64,000 nucleotides of DNA from Bacteroidales bacterium (GTDB lineage Bacteria; Bacteroidota; Bacteroidia; Bacteroidales; UBA932), in the NCBI GenBank assembly GCA_017428245.1, contig JAFRRF010000034.1, positions 168,934 through 232,933 on the forward strand, given 5' to 3'. The notes beneath the pieces were generated by a model. It saw nothing but the letters and a program-made list of their open reading frames with translations, searched no databases and had not been told where the DNA came from. Made by a program: the position numbers and the translations under genes. Of the stretch, positions 47,605-55,687 are shown in pieces (within the stretch, counting starts at the first letter, position 1; the number at the start of each line of letters is the position of its first letter).

Positions 47605-49622
47605 AATCGTTTCAATTCTTTGGAAAGTCTGTTCTTAACTGTATTGAGAAGCTGCAGCCTGCGGACGAGGTCCCGGAGATTTCCGGTCTCGCCCTCCCGC
47701 TGCGCCAGGGTAATTTCTTTGGTTGTGGCAGCGCACTGCTGCTCGGTGATGCGGAGTTTATATATGAGCACGGATTTTGGCACGGTCGTCGACAGCAACT
47801 GTGCCTCGGGCGGAATGGACTCCTCATACGTCTTGACCGTCAGCACGTGTTCTTCCAGGATCAAATCGAAGACAGCCTGGTTCAAGGCCTCGTCATCGCT
47901 CGTAGTGAAATAACGTATAATCCGTTGCTGACTTGCTTCAGGGTCCTCGCGTGACAGAGTGGCTTCGAAAGCATAATACCGGTCAAACAACGTACGGTAC
48001 AGGTCGTTCACGAAGACCAGCCCGTCATCTTCCAGTGACTCCCGGATATACCGCGACACGGTAATCTCCTCTCCCGGCTCGGCGCCATAATACATATCCT
48101 TTTCAAAATGAAGGGGATACGCACCGAATTTAATGAGATAGTAGCAGAGTTCCCGTTCCAGGACGGCCAGATAGGCGTCGCGGACAGGATAGCCGGAAGG
48201 CTGCGCGTCGGCCGGTTCCTCGTCCGGCAGCGGCGCTTCCGGGCGGTCAGCGCCCGGCTGCCAGCCCTGATGCTGCTGATCTTCATAGCGCCGCCGCGAC
48301 CGCTCGAGCGCCTTTTTCTTGCTCCGGAATTCCGAAACCTTGGCCAGGACGGAATCGATCTTCTGGTCGAACTTCTCGGCAACCACCTCAACGTAGATGT
48401 TGCGAAGGATCGGATCGGCCACCGCCGAGACACTTTGGAGGATATCGCCGATCACCTGCGCCCGGCGTACCGGGTCGCGCTGGCTCTCTTCCAGCAACAG
48501 GTCGCTCTTGAACGAAATGAAATCCTTTTCATTCTCTTCGATATACTCCCGGATCTCGATCAGGTTGTGGCTTTTTGCAAAAGAGTCAGGGTCGTCCTCC
48601 GGCGGAAGGAGCACCACTTTGACGCTGAGGCCTTCCTCCAACACCAGGTCGATACCGCGCAGGGCGGCCTTGATGCCGGCAGCGTCGCCGTCGTAGATGA
48701 TGGTGACCTTCTCCGTGAAACGCTTGATCAGGCGGATCTGCTCCACGGTCAGCGACGTACCCGACGATGCCACTACGTTGGTCACGCCGGCCTGATGCAT
48801 CGATATCACGTCGGCGTAGCCCTCTACCAGGATACATTTGTCCTCCTTGGCGATACTGTTCTTCGCCTGGAATATCCCGTAGAGCGAACGGCTCTTGTCG
48901 TAGATTTCGCTCTGCGGGCTGTTGACGTATTTGGCGACGCTCTTGTCGGTCTTCAGGGTACGGCCGCCGAAGGCGATGACCCGGCCGCTGATAGAATGGA
49001 TCGGGAACATCACCCGGTCGAAGAAACGGTCGTAAAGCTCACCGGTGCCCTCACGTTCAAGGCAAAGGCCGGCGGCGAGCAGGAATTCTTTCTTATAGCC
49101 GTCCTGCAGGGCTTTCGAACAGAAAGTCAGCGGACGAGAGGCGGCATAGCCGAGGCCGAACTTACGGATGGTCTCGTCGGTAAACTTGCGTTCGTGGAAG
49201 TAGCTCAGGCCGATGGCTTTTCCTACTTCCGTGTTCCAAAGGATGTCGGCGTAGTATTTCTGGGCATAGTCGGTCACCACCAGAAGGCTTTCGTAACGCA
49301 TCCTGTGGGCGATCTCCTCGGCCGTCTCCTCTTTCTCCACGATTTCGATATGGTATTTCTTTGCCAGATAGCGGAGAGCTTCCACATAGGTCAGGTGCTC
49401 GTGTTCCATCAGGAAACTCACGGCGTTGCCGGCCTTGCCGCAGGCGAAGCATTTGAAGATGCCTTTGGTGGAGGAGACGCTCATCGATGGATTTTTGTCC
49501 TGATGGAAGGGGCACAATCCCAGATAATTCGCACCGCGTTTGCGCAACGAGACGAAGTCACCGATGACTTCCTCGATACGGACGGCGTCCATTATCTTGT
49601 CGATGGTAGCGCGGTCGATCAT
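47601..49622 (-). CDS. dnaG: DNA primase
   Basis: DnaG makes RNA primers at the replication fork. The 673-residue protein has the CHC2 zinc finger ([12 protein letters not shown] with CFACGKAG), the RNA polymerase core TOPRIM domain ([23 protein letters not shown]) and a C-terminal helicase-interaction region. The overlap with metG is four bases, and the HU-like membrane protein ends four bases before it. No rpsU or rpoD neighbour is present, unlike the enterobacterial macromolecular-synthesis operon. Confidence 0.95.
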   Translation of the reverse strand: MIDRATIDKIMDAVRIEEVIGDFVSLRKRGANYLGLCPFHQDKNPSMSVSSTKGIFKCFACGKAGNAVSFLMEHEHLTYVEALRYLAKKYHIEIVEKEETAEEIAHRMRYESLLVVTDYAQKYYADILWNTEVGKAIGLSYFHERKFTDETIRKFGLGYAASRPLTFCSKALQDGYKKEFLLAAGLCLEREGTGELYDRFFDRVMFPIHSISGRVIAFGGRTLKTDKSVAKYVNSPQSEIYDKSRSLYGIFQAKNSIAKEDKCILVEGYADVISMHQAGVTNVVASSGTSLTVEQIRLIKRFTEKVTIIYDGDAAGIKAALRGIDLVLEEGLSVKVVLLPPEDDPDSFAKSHNLIEIREYIEENEKDFISFKSDLLLEESQRDPVRRAQVIGDILQSVSAVADPILRNIYVEVVAEKFDQKIDSVLAKVSEFRSKKKALERSRRRYEDQQHQGWQPGADRPEAPLPDEEPADAQPSGYPVRDAYLAVLERELCYYLIKFGAYPLHFEKDMYYGAEPGEEITVSRYIRESLEDDGLVFVNDLYRTLFDRYYAFEATLSREDPEASQQRIIRYFTTSDDEALNQAVFDLILEEHVLTVKTYEESIPPEAQLLSTTVPKSVLIYKLRITEQQCAATTKEITLAQREGETGNLRDLVRRLQLLNTVKNRLSKELKRL

Positions 49623-49626
49623 AAAA

Positions 49627-50388
49627 CTACCTCCCCCGCAAGAGTTCCAGTTCTTCTTTCGAATACAGCAGCCTGTCGATAATCGGCGACATCATATCCG
49701 TAAAGAGATAGCACGCCGCTATGAACAACAGCAGCAACCCCGCCAGCACGATCGACACAATCCAGCCCCAGTGTAAAGGCTTTTTGACGCGGGCTTCTCC
49801 CACAGGTTCTTCAACCCTGGGCTCTTCCACGACCGGCTCTTTCTCTTGCACAACCTTCACTTCGTCCTGCACAACTTCCTCTTCGTCCGGCACAACCTTC
49901 ACTTCGTCACACACGACCTTCTCCTCGTCATGCCCGGCTTGACCGGGCATCTCTTCCTTCGGCATCTTTATCGCAATCGGCTCGAAACCGATGCCGTCGG
50001 GCCAGATGTCGAGATCGTCATCGGGAACAAAGAAGAACTCGTTGCGGGCATTGGCCCGCATCATGCCCAGTCCGGGAAGCGTGCAGCGTTTCCGCCCTTC
50101 CAGCTCGGAACTCAGCCGGCTGAGACACCAGCCCAGTTCGACGCCGGCCTGGTCGAGACTTACGCCAAGTTCCCGGCGCACCTTCTCAAGCAGCAACTGC
50201 CCCTCCTGGAGGGAAATCCCACCTTTGTGGAACGACATTTTCCGATAAGGCGGATGGATGGTAGTTTGGCGGTCGGAATAGCTGGCCGGCATCATTTCGG
50301 CTGTGAACGTACCCAGATATGGAACGTCAACCCGGTCGTTTTCCACGATGAGTTCCTTGATGCACTTCGAAAAAACCCCGATTTCCAT
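49627..50388 (-). CDS. HU-like domain membrane protein with heptad-repeat linker
   Basis: From the Met at 50388 the protein is 253 residues. Residues 1-150 form the Bacteroidetes HU/CCDC81-like region (YLGTFTAEMMPASYSDRQTTIHPPYRKMSFHKG, then LELGWCLSRLSSELEGRKRCTLPGLGMM). A charged linker with four 7-residue repeats (DEVKVVQ type) follows, then one membrane helix (WGWIVSIVLAGLLLLFIAACYLF). Relatives often end in a SPOR domain; this one does not. It may tie DNA to the membrane or help division. It heads the dnaG-metG operon. Confidence 0.72.
   Translation of the reverse strand: MEIGVFSKCIKELIVENDRVDVPYLGTFTAEMMPASYSDRQTTIHPPYRKMSFHKGGISLQEGQLLLEKVRRELGVSLDQAGVELGWCLSRLSSELEGRKRCTLPGLGMMRANARNEFFFVPDDDLDIWPDGIGFEPIAIKMPKEEMPGQAGHDEEKVVCDEVKVVPDEEEVVQDEVKVVQEKEPVVEEPRVEEPVGEARVKKPLHWGWIVSIVLAGLLLLFIAACYLFTDMMSPIIDRLLYSKEELELLRGR
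49849..49932. repeat. four tandem 21-bp repeats inside the HU-like gene
   Basis: Units at 49849-49869, 49870-49890, 49891-49911 and 49912-49932 differ at only a few positions (cacaaccttcacttcgtc core). On the minus strand each encodes seven residues (DEEKVVC, DEVKVVP, DEEEVVQ, DEVKVVQ). A length of 21 keeps the frame, so copy number can change without breaking the protein. Confidence 0.85.
49930..49950. repeat. REP-like palindrome within the HU-like gene
   Basis: An 8-bp inverted repeat (ATGCCCGG at 49930-49937, CCGGGCAT at 49943-49950) with a 5-base loop, directly next to the 21-bp tandem units. It encodes MPGQAGH in the linker. Palindromes of this form are usually intergenic repeats, so this may be an in-frame insertion. 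Confidence 0.7.
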
Positions 50389-50418
50389 ATTCTGCCCGTT
50401 CGTTCTACTGATAAAAGG

Positions 50419-50426
50419 CAAAGATA
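50419..50426 (-). promoter_or_regulatory. -7 box (TATCTTTG) for the HU-like/dnaG/metG/cassette operon
   Basis: Exact minus-strand TAnnTTTG match 30 bases before the HU-like start. No other promoter-like site is visible down to 42.3 kb, so it may drive seven genes. Confidence 0.55.
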
Positions 50427-50427
50427 C

Positions 50428-50458
50428 GAAAAAAAAGCACCCGCGTTTTCGCAGGTGC
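50428..50458 (-). terminator. rho-independent terminator of the small lipoprotein gene
   Basis: A 9-position stem with one mismatch (50437-50445 with 50450-50458), a TTTT loop and a long T-run on the minus strand (50428-50436). Confidence 0.75.
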
Positions 50459-50505
50459 AAGATTTAGAGGAATCTCCTCAATACAACAAAGCGGCAGCAG
50501 TCTGA

Positions 50506-50853
50506 CTACAAATAGATAATCTTGGTTTCATCGGAGCGGACGCGTACCGATTCGTTGAAGATCGTCCTTCCGTAGTGACGGACGTTGACATGGTGATAAC
50601 CGGGAGAAACATAGATCATGTTGTCAGCGGCGCGCTTCAGGTTATGTCTCCGGTCGAGATCCCGCTCCCTGACGGTTTCGATGTCGTAATGACGTTCATC
50701 AACCCTTACATCGATTGAATGCCGGCTGCTGTCGACGAAGACAATGACACCATCCTCTTCTTCGGTGGCCAGGGCGGCAGCCAGTAAGGTAATACAACTG
50801 GTCGCCATCAGTGCAACAACTGCTACCAATAAAATAGGCAAGAACTTCTTCAT
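50506..50853 (-). CDS. small hypothetical lipoprotein
   Basis: From the Met at 50853 the protein is 115 residues with a lipoprotein signal (VVALMATSC). The mature part (VIVFVDSSRHSIDVRVDERHYDIETVRERDLDRRHNLKRAADNMIYVSPGYHHVNVRHYGRTIFNESVRV as a short beta-rich domain) resembles PEGA-type surface modules but is not assigned to a family. It sits alone between the HU-like operon promoter and tRNA-Asn and has its own terminator. Confidence 0.65.
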   Translation of the reverse strand: MKKFLPILLVAVVALMATSCITLLAAALATEEEDGVIVFVDSSRHSIDVRVDERHYDIETVRERDLDRRHNLKRAADNMIYVSPGYHHVNVRHYGRTIFNESVRVRSDETKIIYL

Positions 50854-50973
50854 AACTAATAAAAAATGATTGATCTGACGGATAGCCAAGTAACAAAGGT
50901 AAATAAAAGCCCTCTTTGTTGCAAAAAAACTTATCCGGAGTCCCTCCCCGCGGGTTCCTGCCCAAAAAGAAAA

Positions 50974-50995
50974 GCACTCACGTTTCCGTAAGTGC
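50974..50995 (-). terminator. terminator after tRNA-Asn
   Basis: A short stem (GCACT with AGTGC, plus three inner pairs) followed on the minus strand by TTTTCTTTTT, 15 bases beyond the tRNA 3' end. Confidence 0.6.
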
Positions 50996-51009
50996 TTGAT
51001 TATCAGCTG

Positions 51010-51083
51010 CTCCTCAAGTAGGACTTGAACCTACGACCCCCTGATTAACAGTCAGGTGCTCTGACCAACTGAGCTATTGAGGA
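51010..51083 (-). tRNA. tRNA-Asn (GTT)
   Basis: The minus strand folds as a cloverleaf with a 7-bp acceptor stem (TCCTCAA with TTGAGGA), a G discriminator, anticodon GTT in CTGACTGTTAATCAG and a GTTCAAGTC T-loop region. CCA is not encoded. Confidence 0.95.
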
Positions 51084-51107
51084 ATGTTTCCCGTTGGTTT
51101 GGGACTG

Positions 51108-51137
51108 CAAATGTAGGATAATTTTTGGCGCGCACAA
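51108..51137 (-). promoter_or_regulatory. promoter of tRNA-Asn
   Basis: -7 TACATTTG (51108-51115) and -33 TTG (51135-51137) on the minus strand with a 19-base spacer. Confidence 0.55.
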
Positions 51138-51173
51138 AATTTTTTTATCAAAAATTGCGTTTGCGAAAAAATA

Positions 51174-51205
51174 TTGAGGAAGTTTAGAAAATATTACTAC
51201 CTTTG
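51174..51205 (+). promoter_or_regulatory. promoter of tRNA-Leu
   Basis: -33 TTG (51174-51176) and -7 TACCTTTG (51198-51205) with a 21-base spacer, 16 bases before the tRNA. Confidence 0.6.
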
Positions 51206-51221
51206 CAGTCCCTAAAGGTTC

Positions 51222-51305
51222 GCCCAGATGGCGGAATCGGTAGACGCGCTAGTTTCAGGGACTAGTAAACGCAAGTTTGTGCAGGTTCGAGTCCTGTTCT
51301 GGGCA
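51222..51305 (+). tRNA. tRNA-Leu (CAG)
   Basis: Class II tRNA of 84 bases with acceptor GCCCAGA/TCTGGGC, anticodon CAG in the loop TTCAGGG between CTAGT and ACTAG, a long variable arm and GGTTCGAGTCC. A discriminator A follows and CCA is not encoded. Confidence 0.95.
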
Positions 51306-51311
51306 CAAAAA

Positions 51312-51343
51312 AAAGCCAGCTGCTTGAAGCAGTTGGCTTTTTT
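51312..51343 (+). terminator. terminator after tRNA-Leu
   Basis: A 13-position stem (51312-51324 with 51328-51340, one G-U pair), a 3-base loop and a T-run to 51343. Confidence 0.8.
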
Positions 51344-51357
51344 CGTATCCGACGGGT

Positions 51358-52113
51358 CTACAGGTCGTCGATGGGATTCCTTCCGGAGGTGGAAGAAGTG
51401 GTAACCGAAGGGTTGTTGGCGTACGTCAGGATCACATGCCAGGAAGAGCGGTCCCTCACATCGGCATCCAGGGAGATAGTTCCGTCGGGAAGTTCATATA
51501 CAGCGAGATTGCTGTTGGTCGCAGTCTTCGGTTCCTTGCCATATTTCCGGGTCAGGGAAGCCTGAAGGGAATCATAGGACTTCTCCAGTTCGTCCCAATC
51601 CGAAATGACCGGAAAGTCTACGCGCACCGCCTCGACCGGATTACTTCCGGAAGGGGTTATCCTGCATCCGCTATACCCGGCAAAATCACCGGTATAAGTA
51701 CCGTCCCCGTTATTCCTGAATCCGGCTTTGACCAGTTCCCGTCCGAATGACGAAAGAGAGCCGGTCATAGGGATTCCCTTGAAGGAAAGCGGGGTTGACG
51801 AGGACGTCGTGGTGGAAGTGGTGGTTTTGTTCGTGGGAATTTTGGGAGTCGTCGTCTGATCTTTGTCGACACCGATGCCGAGCTCCCGCTCCAGCTCGCG
51901 GATTTCGTCGCTCGAAGCCGTTTTGTTTTCGTTCTTCTGGACAGTCTTTTCTCCGGTCTTTTCCTTCTGGCCGAACCAGCCGCCCGTATCATCAGCGGTT
52001 TCTCCGCCCGTTCTCCCCGGAAGGGAAATCACGCTTCCGAACTTATCGGAACAAAACTTCACGGCCAGAATAACAACCGCCAATACCAAAACGATCCTGA
52101 TGATTTTTTTCAT
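51358..52113 (-). CDS. hypothetical membrane-anchored protein with Thr/Ser linker
   Basis: I do not recognise this 251-residue protein. It has one N-terminal membrane helix or uncleaved signal (KKIIRIVLVLAVVILAVKFC), a charged stretch with an ERELG segment, a Thr/Ser-rich linker (about 88-108) and a folded C-terminal domain (about 110-235, LSFKGIPMTGSLSSFGRELVKAGFRNNGDGTYTGDFAGYSGCRI as its start). It is the last of three minus-strand envelope genes with 11 bases or less between them. Confidence 0.6.
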   Translation of the reverse strand: MKKIIRIVLVLAVVILAVKFCSDKFGSVISLPGRTGGETADDTGGWFGQKEKTGEKTVQKNENKTASSDEIRELERELGIGVDKDQTTTPKIPTNKTTTSTTTSSSTPLSFKGIPMTGSLSSFGRELVKAGFRNNGDGTYTGDFAGYSGCRITPSGSNPVEAVRVDFPVISDWDELEKSYDSLQASLTRKYGKEPKTATNSNLAVYELPDGTISLDADVRDRSSWHVILTYANNPSVTTSSTSGRNPIDDL

Positions 52114-52124
52114 TTTCGATACAT

Positions 52125-52568
52125 CTAAAAATAATACGTAAAACCTATTCCCACATCCCCCTGATAGGGCTTATAGAAAATACGGAAGTCAACGTGCCGG
52201 CCTGCCAGGCCGGCCTGGGCTTTCATACAGCCGAGATACGTTCCTATGAAATCGAATTCATAGCCACCGCCGAGATAGGCGGAAACCTGTCTTCCTTTCA
52301 ACAGATTCACATTCAGGAGAATAGGTACCTGGAATCCCGACAGGCGCGTCCCGTAAATATACCTGACGCCACCCACGAGATTGACCCATTGGTCGTATCC
52401 GCCCAGACGGGTGCGGGCTCCGAGACCGAAACTCGGAGAAACCCCGCTCCCCGATCCGATGAAACAGTCCATGCTGGCATCGACACCCACATGGAAAAAC
52501 TTGTCGTCCTGCCCCAGGAGGGAAAGCGGAATAAGGAAGGCGGCGAATAAAACGAAAAGCCTTTTCAT
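52125..52568 (-). CDS. small outer-membrane beta-barrel-like protein
   Basis: A 147-residue protein with a signal peptide (MKRLFVLFAAFLIPLSLLGQ) and beta strands typical of small porin-like barrels (VSPSFGLGARTRLGG, QWVNLVGGVRYIYG, FQVPILLNVNLL, VSAYLGGGYEFDFIG, GDVGIGFTYYF). The terminal aromatic fits outer-membrane insertion. A GC-rich palindrome lies within the codons of AGLAGR. The start abuts the stop of the upstream lipoprotein gene. Confidence 0.68.
   Translation of the reverse strand: MKRLFVLFAAFLIPLSLLGQDDKFFHVGVDASMDCFIGSGSGVSPSFGLGARTRLGGYDQWVNLVGGVRYIYGTRLSGFQVPILLNVNLLKGRQVSAYLGGGYEFDFIGTYLGCMKAQAGLAGRHVDFRIFYKPYQGDVGIGFTYYF
52196..52214. repeat. GC-rich palindrome inside a barrel-protein gene
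   Basis: GCCGGCCT (52196-52203) and AGGCCGGC (52207-52214) around a 3-base loop. It may be a REP-like insertion or simply codon use for AGLAGR. Confidence 0.5.
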
Positions 52569-52952
52569 CTATTCCTCATTTTCTGTCCCCAAATCCTTGA
52601 GAAAGTTGCCGATACTTTCAAAGAATGAGGGAATCTGCTCGAGAAGGTCATTGACCACGTCCATGGCAGATTTGACACCTGACTTGGCTACCAGGCCGGC
52701 GTATTTGGCGATTGCGGAATTAATCTGCTTTCGCTGGTCGGCATTGTAAGCATTCCGGTTTTCGGTGTATTCATCTACCAGTTTGGAGAATTGCGAATTA
52801 GCTTTGTCCCAGTCGCTCTGCGAGAATTTGTCGCAATGCTTTTCGACATAATTCACGAGCCGGTCGAAGCGGGCAGGCAGGTTTTCCTTGCAGGAAGTCA
52901 TCATCAAGGCGGCCATGGCCGTCATCAACAAAAGAACAACGATCCGTTTCAT
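52569..52952 (-). CDS. small helical lipoprotein
   Basis: From the Met at 52952 the protein is 127 residues, with a lipoprotein signal (MAALMMTSC) and a helical mature part (ARFDRLVNYVEKHCDKFSQ, DWDKANSQFSKLVDEY, QRKQINSAIAKYAGLVAKSG). The pattern recalls DUF-type lipoproteins common in Bacteroidales, of unknown role. Its stop directly precedes the start of the barrel-protein gene, so the three envelope genes form an operon. Confidence 0.68.
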   Translation of the reverse strand: MKRIVVLLLMTAMAALMMTSCKENLPARFDRLVNYVEKHCDKFSQSDWDKANSQFSKLVDEYTENRNAYNADQRKQINSAIAKYAGLVAKSGVKSAMDVVNDLLEQIPSFFESIGNFLKDLGTENEE

Positions 52953-52979
52953 TTCTAAAGATTTGATTGATCTGAAAAT

Positions 52980-52987
52980 CAAAGATA
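52980..52987 (-). promoter_or_regulatory. -7 box (TATCTTTG) for the three-gene envelope operon
   Basis: Exact TAnnTTTG match 27 bases before the lipoprotein start. Confidence 0.55.
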
Positions 52988-53007
52988 AGCAAAAAACAAT
53001 CCATTTC

Positions 53008-54438
53008 CTACTCCCAGCAGTCCAAATCCAACCCGGGCAGGGCGTCCCGATGGAAGACCGGATCCTTGCCCGCTTTCTTCTGAGCGCGGTAGTCGTCGAG
53101 CAAACGGAAAGCATATTTGCTCAATCGCATAATCGCATAGAGGTTACACGCCGTGAGCAAGGCCATGCACACGTCGCCCAGGCTCCATACCAGGTCGAGG
53201 CTGGCCAGAGCGCCGAACATCACGACCACGCCGCCCGACAAGAGCCGATACAAACCCATCACCCATCTCTTTTTTGTAAGGAAACGGATATTGGCTTCTC
53301 CGTAATAATAGTTGCCGATGATGCTCGAGTAGGCGAACAGCAGAATGGCCGCCGCCACGAAAATGGTTCCGAAACGGCCGACCTCGGCCTGGAGCGCTGC
53401 CTGCGTCAAGGCGATGCCGTTAAGACCGCTCTGCGTATCCACGACGCTGAACAAGATGATGAACGCCGTACAGCTGCAGACCACCAGTGTGTCGGTGAAC
53501 ACGCCGAGCGCTTGGATCAGGCCCTGTTTTACGGGATGGCTCGTGCTGGCGGTCGCCGCCACGTTCGGGGCCGAACCCTCGCCTGCCTCATTCGAGAAGA
53601 GACCACGCTTGATACCGTTCATCAGTGTAGCGGCAATACCGCCCCCTGCAATCTGACGAATGCCGAACGCGTCCTGGAAAATGAGCTTGAACACCTGCGG
53701 AATCAAATCGAGATGACGGCAGATCACGAACAACGCCAGCACCAGATAGCCCAGGGCCATTATGGGAACGATGACACTGCTGACCTTGGCGATGCGGTGG
53801 ATGCCGCCGAAAATGACAACCAGCGAGAGCGCGGCAAGCACAAGGCCCACCACCCACGGATCGAAACCGAAAGCAACGTTCAGCGCATTGCAGATGGTGT
53901 TGCTTTGGATCGAATTGTACGACAGACCGAAAGTCACCGAAATCAGTATGGCGAACAGGGCGGCCAGCCAGGGTTGTTTCAGGCCTTTGAGGATATAATA
54001 AGCCGGTCCGCCGATGAACGAATGCTTTCCACGCTGTTTGAAAAGCTGGGCCAGGGTAGATTCGACGAAAGCCGAAGCCGAGCCCAACAAGGCGATGGTC
54101 CACATCCAGAACACGGCTCCCGGGCCTCCGACGGCGATGGCAGTGGCAACACCCGCCAGGTTGCCCGTCCCCACCCGCGTGGCGACCGACACGGCGAAAG
54201 CCTGGAACGAAGACACGTGTTTCTGTCCGTCGTGCCGGCCGGTGGAATCGCCCAGCAGCCGGAACATCTCGCCGATCATCCGGAACTGTACACCGCGGGA
54301 ACGGAACGTGAAATACAGCGCACACCCGATCAGCACGGCAATCAGGATGTAGGTCCACAGAAAATCATTGGTAGCCGTCACCACGCGGTTGAGCCACCCG
54401 TCGGCAGCCAGCAGAGCCGGCCATCTTTCATTCTCCAT
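53008..54438 (-). CDS. sodium:alanine/glycine symporter (AGCS family)
   Basis: The 476-residue protein has about 11 membrane helices and the AGCS signatures (RVGTGNLAGVATAIAVGGPGAVFWMW, FGLSYNSIQSNTICNAL, GLFSNEAGEGSAPNVAATA). It takes up alanine or glycine with sodium. From the Met at 54438 it overlaps the SAH hydrolase gene by 11 bases; the frame is open to 54522 but lacks a better start. It is part of an apparent ypfJ-ahcY-AGCS transcript. Confidence 0.9.
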   Translation of the reverse strand: MENERWPALLAADGWLNRVVTATNDFLWTYILIAVLIGCALYFTFRSRGVQFRMIGEMFRLLGDSTGRHDGQKHVSSFQAFAVSVATRVGTGNLAGVATAIAVGGPGAVFWMWTIALLGSASAFVESTLAQLFKQRGKHSFIGGPAYYILKGLKQPWLAALFAILISVTFGLSYNSIQSNTICNALNVAFGFDPWVVGLVLAALSLVVIFGGIHRIAKVSSVIVPIMALGYLVLALFVICRHLDLIPQVFKLIFQDAFGIRQIAGGGIAATLMNGIKRGLFSNEAGEGSAPNVAATASTSHPVKQGLIQALGVFTDTLVVCSCTAFIILFSVVDTQSGLNGIALTQAALQAEVGRFGTIFVAAAILLFAYSSIIGNYYYGEANIRFLTKKRWVMGLYRLLSGGVVVMFGALASLDLVWSLGDVCMALLTACNLYAIMRLSKYAFRLLDDYRAQKKAGKDPVFHRDALPGLDLDCWE

Positions 54439-55678
54439 ACAGATACCTGTGCTGTTCCGGGGTGAGTGAGTCGATGGCGCAGCCCCAGTAGGCGAGTTTA
54501 CGGCGGGCGACTTCCTCATCAATCTCGCGAGGCACGTCGTGCGTCATCGCGCCCGGGGTGCGCGGGAGGTCACGATGCCGGACCAGATAGCGGGCGCTGA
54601 GGGCCTGGATGGCGAACGACATATCCATGATTTCGGCCGGATGGCCGTCACCGGCCGCCAGGTTCACCAGGCGCCCTTCGGCGATGACATAGATTATATT
54701 GCCGTTTTCCAAGCGGTAACCCATGATGTTGTGCCGGGCCGGCGCGGCTTCGACCGCCATCGCACGCAGTCCCGCCACATCGACTTCCACGTCGAAGTGA
54801 CCGGCATTGCAGAGGATGGCACCGTCTTTCATCTGCAGGAAATGCGCCGGCGTGATGACCCCGGCGCAGCCCGTCACGGTGATGAACATGTCTCCCACGC
54901 GGGCGGCTTCCGCCATCGGCATCACCGAGAAACCGTCCATCACGGCTTCCATCGCCTTGACCGGATCGACTTCCGTCACAACAACCTTGGCGCCAAGGCC
55001 CTTGGCACGCATCGCCACGCCCTTGCCGCACCAGCCGTAACCGGCCACCACGACGGTCTTGCCGGCCACGATAAGATTGGTGGTACGGTTGATGCCGTCC
55101 CACACACTCTGGCCAGTGCCGTACCGGTTGTCGAACAGATGTTTGCAGTCAGCGTTGTTGACCAGCATCATCGGGAAGGTCAGCTGGCGGGCACGGTTCA
55201 TCGCCAGCAGGCGTAGGATACCGGTAGTGGTCTCCTCGCAGCCTCCGATCACACCCGGCAGGAGATGCCGGTATTCACTGTGCATCAGCGAAACAAGATC
55301 GCCGCCGTCATCGATGATCACGTTCGGACCGACCTCAAGAACCCTACGGATATGGGATTCGTATTCCTGGGGCGTAGCCCCGTACCAGGCGAAAACATTG
55401 AGCCCATCGTGGACAAGGGCGGCCGCCACGTCGTCCTGCGTGGAAAGCGGATTGCTGCCGGTGACATACATCTCGGCCCCGCCCGCGGCGAGCACCTTGC
55501 ACAGATAGGCTGTCTTGGCCTCCAGATGGACGGAAAGCGCAACCTTCAGCCCCGCGAAAGGGCGTTCTGAGCGAAACTCGGCCTCCAGGCCGCTGAGCAG
55601 CGGCATATGATGCCGCACCCATTCGATCTTGAGCGCGCCGTCGGGCCACAGCTCAGGACTCCGGATCTCACTGGCCAT
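54428..55678 (-). CDS. adenosylhomocysteinase-family protein, archaeal-type short form
   Basis: SAH hydrolase splits S-adenosylhomocysteine into homocysteine and adenosine with NAD+. The 416-residue protein keeps catalytic Asp/Glu/Lys/Asp (IIDDGGDLV, CEETTTG, DCKHLFDNRYG), the NAD loop GYGWCGKG and NAGHFDVEVD. It has YGTGQS where the human enzyme has YGCRES, and it ends in HRYLYGE without the eukaryotic KPDHYRY tail. These features match archaeal and Thermotoga forms, some of which act on S-inosylhomocysteine. Substrate is therefore uncertain. Confidence 0.85.
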   Translation of the reverse strand: MASEIRSPELWPDGALKIEWVRHHMPLLSGLEAEFRSERPFAGLKVALSVHLEAKTAYLCKVLAAGGAEMYVTGSNPLSTQDDVAAALVHDGLNVFAWYGATPQEYESHIRRVLEVGPNVIIDDGGDLVSLMHSEYRHLLPGVIGGCEETTTGILRLLAMNRARQLTFPMMLVNNADCKHLFDNRYGTGQSVWDGINRTTNLIVAGKTVVVAGYGWCGKGVAMRAKGLGAKVVVTEVDPVKAMEAVMDGFSVMPMAEAARVGDMFITVTGCAGVITPAHFLQMKDGAILCNAGHFDVEVDVAGLRAMAVEAAPARHNIMGYRLENGNIIYVIAEGRLVNLAAGDGHPAEIMDMSFAIQALSARYLVRHRDLPRTPGAMTHDVPREIDEEVARRKLAYWGCAIDSLTPEQHRYLYGE

Positions 55679-55687
55679 ATCCTGCGG

